In this document: in pieces, positions 59,860-64,000 of the stretch
Layout of the letters: the number at the start of each line of letters is the position of its first letter
Numbering within the stretch: the stretch's first letter is position 1
NCBI GenBank assembly: GCA_007751255.1
Contig: CP036296.1
Coordinates: forward strand, 4,774,001 to 4,838,000
Reading direction: 5' to 3'
DNA length: 64,000 nucleotides
Source: Engelhardtia mirabilis
GTDB taxonomy: Bacteria; Planctomycetota; UBA1135; GCA-002686595
Notes under the pieces: model-generated
Seen by the model: the letters and a program-made list of their open reading frames with translations, nothing else
Databases searched by the model: none
What the model was told of the DNA's origin: nothing
Made by a program: the position numbers and the translations under genes

Positions 59860-60359
59860 CGGGCCAGCCAATCCTCGGGCACTTCGTGGCCGCGGAAGGA
59901 GACCTTGCCGTCGGGACCGATCACCAGCAGCGTAGGCGTGCCCTGAACGTCGAAGGTCTCGGTCAGCGACAGGTCGCGATCGCGGATCTGCGGGTAGGTC
60001 ATGCCCTGCTGCTCGACCTTGGCCAGGACCTCGAAGTCGTTCACGTCGTCGTCGGTGCCGGGCACCACACCGAAGAAGGCCAGGTCCGGCCGCGCCTTGG
60101 CGGCGGCGACGACCGAAGCCGCCTCGCGCTCGCAGGACAGGCACCAGGTCTGCCAGAAGACCAGCACCACGCTGCGCCCGGCGGACCATTCGGCTTGGAC
60201 CGGGTGCTGTCGGCCGTTCATGTCGACCAGCACCAGGTCCGCGAGGTCCGCGGGCGCGGCACTCGACTCCAGCGTGGCGCCCGTCGGTGTCCCGGCGCAG
60301 GCGCCGAGCAGAACCAACGACGCCACCAGGGCGCCGCGCATCGATGTCACTCGGTTCAT
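59856..60359 (-). CDS. TlpA-like thioredoxin-fold lipoprotein
   Basis: A protein of 167 residues. The second of two adjacent ATGs (60359) is chosen because GAGGAA then lies 6 nt upstream. The lipobox is LLGAC with Cys21. The thioredoxin fold has the redox motif WCLSC (Cys73 and Cys76), FWQTWC before it, and the cis-Pro in VQGTPTLLVIG. It would reduce or relay disulfides outside the cytoplasm, as TlpA and ResA do. Neighbours are DUF3570 upstream (22 bp) and ApbE downstream (4-nt overlap), in the conserved order of this cluster. Confidence 0.88.
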   Translation of the reverse strand: MNRVTSMRGALVASLVLLGACAGTPTGATLESSAAPADLADLVLVDMNGRQHPVQAEWSAGRSVVLVFWQTWCLSCEREAASVVAAAKARPDLAFFGVVPGTDDDVNDFEVLAKVEQQGMTYPQIRDRDLSLTETFDVQGTPTLLVIGPDGKVSFRGHEVPEDWLAR

Positions 60360-60381
60360 CATCGGTTCCTCGAACAGGCGC

Positions 60382-61560
60382 TCAGAATGACCACGTGTAG
60401 CCCAACCAGGCCCATACGTAGTCGAGTCCATCACTGCGCAGGGTGTAGTTCAGTCCCAGTCGCCAGCGTCGACTGAGGCCGTTGCCGAAGCTCACGATGC
60501 CGCCCAGGGTGTGGGCGTCGAGGTCCCCCAAGTCCGGGTCCTGGGTGCGGAACTCCGGCGTCCCGTCGGCCAGCAGGAACTGGTCGGAGAAGTCGTCCGC
60601 CGCCGACTGGACGTAGAAGCGGTACAGGAGCTCCAGGTCGACGCGGTCGGGGACCAGGTTCATGAAGTAGCGCGGCTCGAGGGTCAGGCTGGTGATACCC
60701 CAGTCGTCCCCGTAGAGCCGTCCGCCCAACTCGACGGCCCGACCCGGCCCCAGGTAGCGGCGCGCGCGGCTGGTGACCGACAGGCGCAGGCGCGAGTCCG
60801 GCAGCTCTTCGTTGACCACCTCGCCGGACACCGGCGTGTCGAAGATGGTGATCGGGGTTCCGGCCGTGTCCTCGAGCACGACGGCGTTGTACGGCGTCTC
60901 GAGGAAGCCCGACTGGGCGCCGAGGGTCACGACCATCTCGCCGCGCCACTTGGGGTTCAAGAGGCGCGAGTGGGCCCAAGTCCCGGCCAAAGACGTGCGC
61001 GTGTCCGTGCCGTCGGCGGTGGTGCCGTCGTAGCGGATGATCTCGACGTCGTCGTAGTAGCCGTCCAGGCTCCAGGTCGTGGTCGAGCCGTTCTGGGCCT
61101 GGGTCGAGTAGCCGCCGCCAAAGCCGATCGAGGTGTAGTCGTACTCGGTGCTGACTCCGAGGTGCCAGTCGTATTGGCTCTCGGCGTTCAGGCGGTGGCG
61201 CGACCCGTAGCGCAGGCCCGTGTAGTTGTCGCCGCTAGCCCCCGACTGCTCGGGGAACTGGCTCAGGCGATCGATCGAGGCGCTGGTCACCAGGTCGTAG
61301 GAGAACTCGAGGCTGTAGCCCCAGTCGTCGCTCACCTGGTGGTCCCAGACCACGACCGGTTCGATCACGGTCAAGGCCTCGTCGATGAAAGGGTTGCCCT
61401 CCGAGACGGCGGCCGACTGGTCGTAGAAGCCCAGCTGCAGGGTCAGGGACCTGGTCCCCGCCTCACCATGGCCGGCGGCCTCGAGGGGGGCGGGCGCGTC
61501 CGCACCGACGGCGCCCGCGGGGCCGTCCTGGAGCGCGACGAGAGCGAGGGTCAGTAGCAC
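60382..61560 (-). CDS. DUF3570 outer-membrane beta-barrel-type protein
   Basis: A protein of 392 residues. The GTG at 61560 is preferred because GGAGG lies 6 nt upstream; a TTG two codons earlier leaves no spacing. A short signal (LLTLALVALQDGPAGAVGA) leads into beta-strand-rich sequence (LTLQLGFYDQSAAVSEGN; WGYSLEFSYDLVTSASID; HRLNAESQYDWHLGVSTEYDY) ending in a C-terminal aromatic (AWLGYTWSF), as in outer-membrane barrels. DUF3570 proteins occur next to DUF4266, thioredoxin-like and ApbE genes. The start overlaps the DUF4266 stop by 10 bp. Confidence 0.87.
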   Translation of the reverse strand: MLLTLALVALQDGPAGAVGADAPAPLEAAGHGEAGTRSLTLQLGFYDQSAAVSEGNPFIDEALTVIEPVVVWDHQVSDDWGYSLEFSYDLVTSASIDRLSQFPEQSGASGDNYTGLRYGSRHRLNAESQYDWHLGVSTEYDYTSIGFGGGYSTQAQNGSTTTWSLDGYYDDVEIIRYDGTTADGTDTRTSLAGTWAHSRLLNPKWRGEMVVTLGAQSGFLETPYNAVVLEDTAGTPITIFDTPVSGEVVNEELPDSRLRLSVTSRARRYLGPGRAVELGGRLYGDDWGITSLTLEPRYFMNLVPDRVDLELLYRFYVQSAADDFSDQFLLADGTPEFRTQDPDLGDLDAHTLGGIVSFGNGLSRRWRLGLNYTLRSDGLDYVWAWLGYTWSF

Positions 61561-61796
61561 CCGCAACCTCCGCCGCCGCTGGTGCCGATGCCGCCGATGC
61601 TGCCTTCGTTGCTGTAGATGACCTTGGCCGCGAAGTGGGACTCCGCGGAACTGGCTCCGGGGTACGCGTAGGTGCCCATCACGGGGTCCGCGAATGCCTG
61701 CCGCTGGTAGAACGGCACCTCACTGGTGCAGCCCATGAGGGCCCCCAGTCCTGCCAGGCCGAGGCCTGCCAGCGACTTGCTGATCTTGGTGTTCAC
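61551..61796 (-). CDS. DUF4266 small lipoprotein
   Basis: An 81-residue protein from a GTG start with GAGGAT 6 nt upstream. The lipobox is ALMGC (Cys about 23), followed by VPFYQRQAFADPVM and a C-terminal glycine tail ending CGC plus one residue. This is the DUF4266 pattern (V-P-x-x-Q-R, A-D-P-x-M, H-F-x-x-K and a GGGGCGC end). Its function is unknown; it is nearly always encoded directly before DUF3570 and may be its lipoprotein partner at the outer membrane. It is the first gene of the minus-strand cluster, divergent from the ABC importer. Confidence 0.88.
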   Translation of the reverse strand: MNTKISKSLAGLGLAGLGALMGCTSEVPFYQRQAFADPVMGTYAYPGASSAESHFAAKVIYSNEGSIGGIGTSGGGGCGCY

Positions 61797-61987
61797 CGGC
61801 AAATCCTCGTCGCCAGGTCGGACGAAATCCGGTGACAAGGCTGTCATCCGGGGGGGGTCTCCCCGAGATCGATGCTCGGATCGATCGAAGTTCGGACCTG
61901 GACAGGATTCGCGGCGCTATCCTGCCCGGCTCGCATCCTTCCCGTCCCCGACGGCTTCCTCAAGTGAAAGGTAGGAAGATCACGCCC

Positions 61988-62884
61988 ATGACGGTCATGA
62001 CCAACCGCCGCACCCTACTCGGTGTGGCCGGCTGCGCGTTATTGATGGCAGCCTGCAGCGGCTCCTCCACCAGCGCCAGCGCTCCCCCCCTGCGCTTCAC
62101 CGCGATCCCCGACGCCGACGCGACTGAGTTGGAGGCCAAGTTCGCCCCCCTGGCCGCCCACCTCAGCCGGGAACTCGGGGTCCCGGTCGAGTACCTGCCC
62201 TCCGACGACTACACGGCGTCGGTGGAGATGTTCAAGAACGGCGACATCCAGCTCGCCTGGTTCGGCGGCCTGACCGGCGTCCAGGCCCGCCAGGCCGTCG
62301 ATGGCTCCCAGGCCATCGCCCAGGGTCGCACGGACGAGCTCTTCAAGAGCTACTTCATCGCCAACGCGAGCACCGGCCTCGAGCGCAGCGACGACTTCCC
62401 CACCGAGCTGGCCGAGTTCACCTTCCTGTTCGGCTCGCCTAGCTCGACCTCCGGTCGACTGATGCCCGAGTACTTCATCCTCGAGGCGACCGGCAAGTCC
62501 GCAGAGAAGTTCTTCGGGACCCTGCCGACGTTCTCCGGGGACCACAAGCAGACGGCCCTGATGGTCGCCCGCGGCGAGGCCGACGCCGGCGCCCTGAACT
62601 ACGTGGTCTACGACGACCTGGTCGCCTCGGGCGAGATCGACCCGGAGGTCTGCCGGGTGATCTGGGAGACGCCGGCCTACGTGGACTACAACTGGACCGT
62701 GCGACCCGAGGTCGACACCGACTGGCCCGGGGTCTCCAGCGCCAAGTTGCGCGAGGTGCTGCTGGCGATCGACGACCCCGAGCTGCTCGCGGCGCTCCGC
62801 CGTCCGGAGGGGCTGATCGCTGCGGAGAACTCCGACTACAGCTCGATCGAGGCCACGGCCAAGGCCCTGGGCCTGATCCGCTGA
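61988..62884 (+). CDS. PhnD-type ABC importer substrate-binding lipoprotein (putative selenate type)
   Basis: A protein of 298 residues; ATG at 61988 with a GGTAGG-like site upstream (a second ATG follows at 61997). The lipobox is LLMAAC. The fold is the PhnD/transferrin-like binding protein. Segments such as FTAIPDADATELEAKFAPLA, GDIQLAWFGGLTGVQARQAV, GSQAIAQG, LFKSYFIANASTGL and WETPAYVDYNWTVR match, from memory, the group named putative selenate ABC transporter substrate-binding protein more closely than phosphonate PhnD. The ligand is therefore uncertain (selenate, phosphonate or phosphite). It is the first gene of a three-gene importer and faces the ApbE cluster across 191 bp. Confidence 0.82.
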   Translation: MTVMTNRRTLLGVAGCALLMAACSGSSTSASAPPLRFTAIPDADATELEAKFAPLAAHLSRELGVPVEYLPSDDYTASVEMFKNGDIQLAWFGGLTGVQARQAVDGSQAIAQGRTDELFKSYFIANASTGLERSDDFPTELAEFTFLFGSPSSTSGRLMPEYFILEATGKSAEKFFGTLPTFSGDHKQTALMVARGEADAGALNYVVYDDLVASGEIDPEVCRVIWETPAYVDYNWTVRPEVDTDWPGVSSAKLREVLLAIDDPELLAALRRPEGLIAAENSDYSSIEATAKALGLIR

Positions 62885-62891
62885 GCGTCGC

Positions 62892-63665
62892 TTGAACCTC
62901 GGAACCCGCTTCGAGCTCGCGGGGGTGGGACTCGAGCTGGGCGGCAATCCGGTGCTCGAGGGCCTCGACCTCGTCGTGGAACCCGGCGAGTGCGTGGCGC
63001 TCGTCGGGCCTTCGGGGGCGGGCAAGACCAGCCTGTTGCAGATCCTGTCGACCGGGCACGCCCCCACCCGCGGGCGCGTCACGATCGACGGGATCGACCC
63101 CGCCACCGCTTCGGCCGAGGTCCTGCGCGAGCTGCGCTCGAATGTGGGCTCCGTGCACCAGCACCACGCGCTGGTGCCGGAGCTGCGCGCGCTGCAGAAC
63201 GTGCTCGTCGGCCGCTTCGGTCGGCAGGGCACGCTGGCGGGACTGCGCAGCCTCTACCTCCCCCGCCGCCGGGAGCTGCGCGAGGTCCACGCGGTGCTCG
63301 ATCGCGTAGGGATCGGCGAGCTGCTCTACCGCCCGACGACCCAGCTCTCCGGCGGCGAGCGTCAGCGCGTGGCCATCGCACGCGCCCTTTACCAGGCACC
63401 CCGAGCGCTGTTGGCCGACGAGCCCGTCGCGTCGGTGGACCCGGCGCGCGCGCGCGACACCATCGCCCTGTTGGTCGAGCTGGCGCGGGAGCGCGGGATG
63501 ACCCTGCTGGTCTCGCTGCACGACCTTCGACTGGCGCTTGACCACTTCCCGCGCCTGATCGGGCTACGCAACGGCCGGGTGGAGTTCGACCTCGCCACCG
63601 ACGAGGTCGGTCCCAGCCGATTCGACGACCTCTACAGGCTGCCGCGGACGGCCGGGGGGACGTGA
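62892..63665 (+). CDS. PhnC-like ABC transporter ATP-binding protein
   Basis: A protein of 257 residues from a TTG start 8 bp after the binding-protein gene. Walker A is GPSGAGKTS, the signature LSGGERQR, Walker B ALLADEPVAS and the switch His in SLHDLRLAL; all are intact. The A-loop and helical region (LRSNVGSVHQHHALVPELRALQNVLVGR) fit PhnC-type importers. It hydrolyses ATP to drive uptake by the permease encoded immediately downstream, whose GTG start overlaps this stop (GTGA). Confidence 0.88.
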   Translation: MNLGTRFELAGVGLELGGNPVLEGLDLVVEPGECVALVGPSGAGKTSLLQILSTGHAPTRGRVTIDGIDPATASAEVLRELRSNVGSVHQHHALVPELRALQNVLVGRFGRQGTLAGLRSLYLPRRRELREVHAVLDRVGIGELLYRPTTQLSGGERQRVAIARALYQAPRALLADEPVASVDPARARDTIALLVELARERGMTLLVSLHDLRLALDHFPRLIGLRNGRVEFDLATDEVGPSRFDDLYRLPRTAGGT

Positions 63666-64000
63666 GCGCTGGCTTCACCGCGCGACCGCTCCTGGGGCGT
63701 CGCTCGGCCACGGTACTGGCCGCTCTGGGCCTGGGCGTGATCGCCTGGTTCCAGCTCGGTCTGACCCTCGACGATCTCCTGCCGGATCCGGCTCGCGGCG
63801 CCACGGCGCGGGCCTTCGCCACGGCCGCCCTGCACCCGGCCTTCGACTACCAGGGCGACTTCGTGCCCGCCGCCGCACCGCCCTTCTGGCGCGGCGTCGC
63901 CGCCGCGGCCCTGCGCACGGTGGTCTTCGCCGCCGGGGGCATGTTCCTGGCGGTGATCGGCGGACTGGTCCTGGGCATGCTGGCCTCGGCCAGTTGGTGG
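63662..64000 (+). CDS. PhnE-like ABC transporter permease, N-terminal part (3' end outside window)
   Basis: The frame stays open to the window end, giving the first 113 residues. It starts at a GTG overlapping the ATPase stop. A first membrane helix (TVLAALGLGVIAWFQLGLTL) and a periplasmic stretch are followed by a second helix (ALRTVVFAAGGMFLAVIGGLVLGMLASAS), matching the start of the permease core. It would form the membrane channel of the importer with the two preceding genes. No frameshift or stop is seen. Confidence 0.8.
   Translation, partial: MSAGFTARPLLGRRSATVLAALGLGVIAWFQLGLTLDDLLPDPARGATARAFATAALHPAFDYQGDFVPAAAPPFWRGVAAAALRTVVFAAGGMFLAVIGGLVLGMLASASWW

Overview
The window is a GC-rich, tightly packed stretch of a bacterial chromosome. 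I place it, by inference, in the Planctomycetota, near the deep-branching lineage of large-genome marine isolates. Four things point there: a giant surface protein starting with a LEPR-XLL segment (LEPRILLSA), HlyD/M50 fusion secretion genes, ECF sigma factors with long membrane and carboxypeptidase-regulatory-like extensions, and secreted proteins ending in a C-terminal domain I associate with this group. No rRNA, tRNA, CRISPR array, integrase or complete insertion sequence was seen. GTG and TTG starts are common, and many neighbouring genes overlap by 4 nt.

Layout. 1-2618 (+): the end of an amidohydrolase gene, a paralogue that has lost metal-ligand residues, and a GNAT acetyltransferase. 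A 161-bp element with 35-bp perfect inverted repeats follows. 2789-6923 (-): two secreted repeat proteins. 7159-23807 (-): a five-gene surface-protein secretion cluster made of an HlyD adaptor, a 3669-residue LEPR-XLL/RTX/LamG/PKD protein, a PilZ protein, a GAF-HlyD adaptor and an M50-protease-HlyD fusion. 23935-24237 (-): a DUF1294 membrane protein. 24829-26019 (+): a secreted protein that looks like an inactive gluzincin. 26153-30212 (+): a three-subunit molybdenum hydroxylase of the 4-hydroxybenzoyl-CoA reductase type, including the extra [4Fe-4S] loop.

30899-42303 (-): four tandem paralogous ECF sigma factors, each fused through one membrane helix to carboxypeptidase-regulatory-like domains. 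Each is preceded by the same -35-like motif exactly 35 nt from its GTG codon, which suggests leaderless, commonly regulated transcripts. 42632-45770 (+): a secreted alpha/beta hydrolase, YaeQ, a small unknown protein and a class I glutamine amidotransferase. 45702-47126 (-): a MATE transporter. A 95-nt near-perfect palindrome separates it from a DUF5916/CBM9-like protein (47316-49466, +), which is followed by a DUF2254 membrane protein.

50949-56565 (-): a DUF1080 lipoprotein, a coiled-coil lipoprotein and a TPR-ExbB-ExbD-TonB operon. 56689-58748 (+): an OmpR-type response regulator and histidine kinase. 58750-61796 (-): a DUF4266-DUF3570-thioredoxin-ApbE cluster. 61988-64000 (+): a PhnD/C/E-type ABC importer whose binding protein resembles the putative selenate-binding group; the permease runs off the window.

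The two most notable items are the c-di-GMP/GAF-linked giant-protein secretion cluster and the four-copy sigma array with its conserved leaderless promoter.
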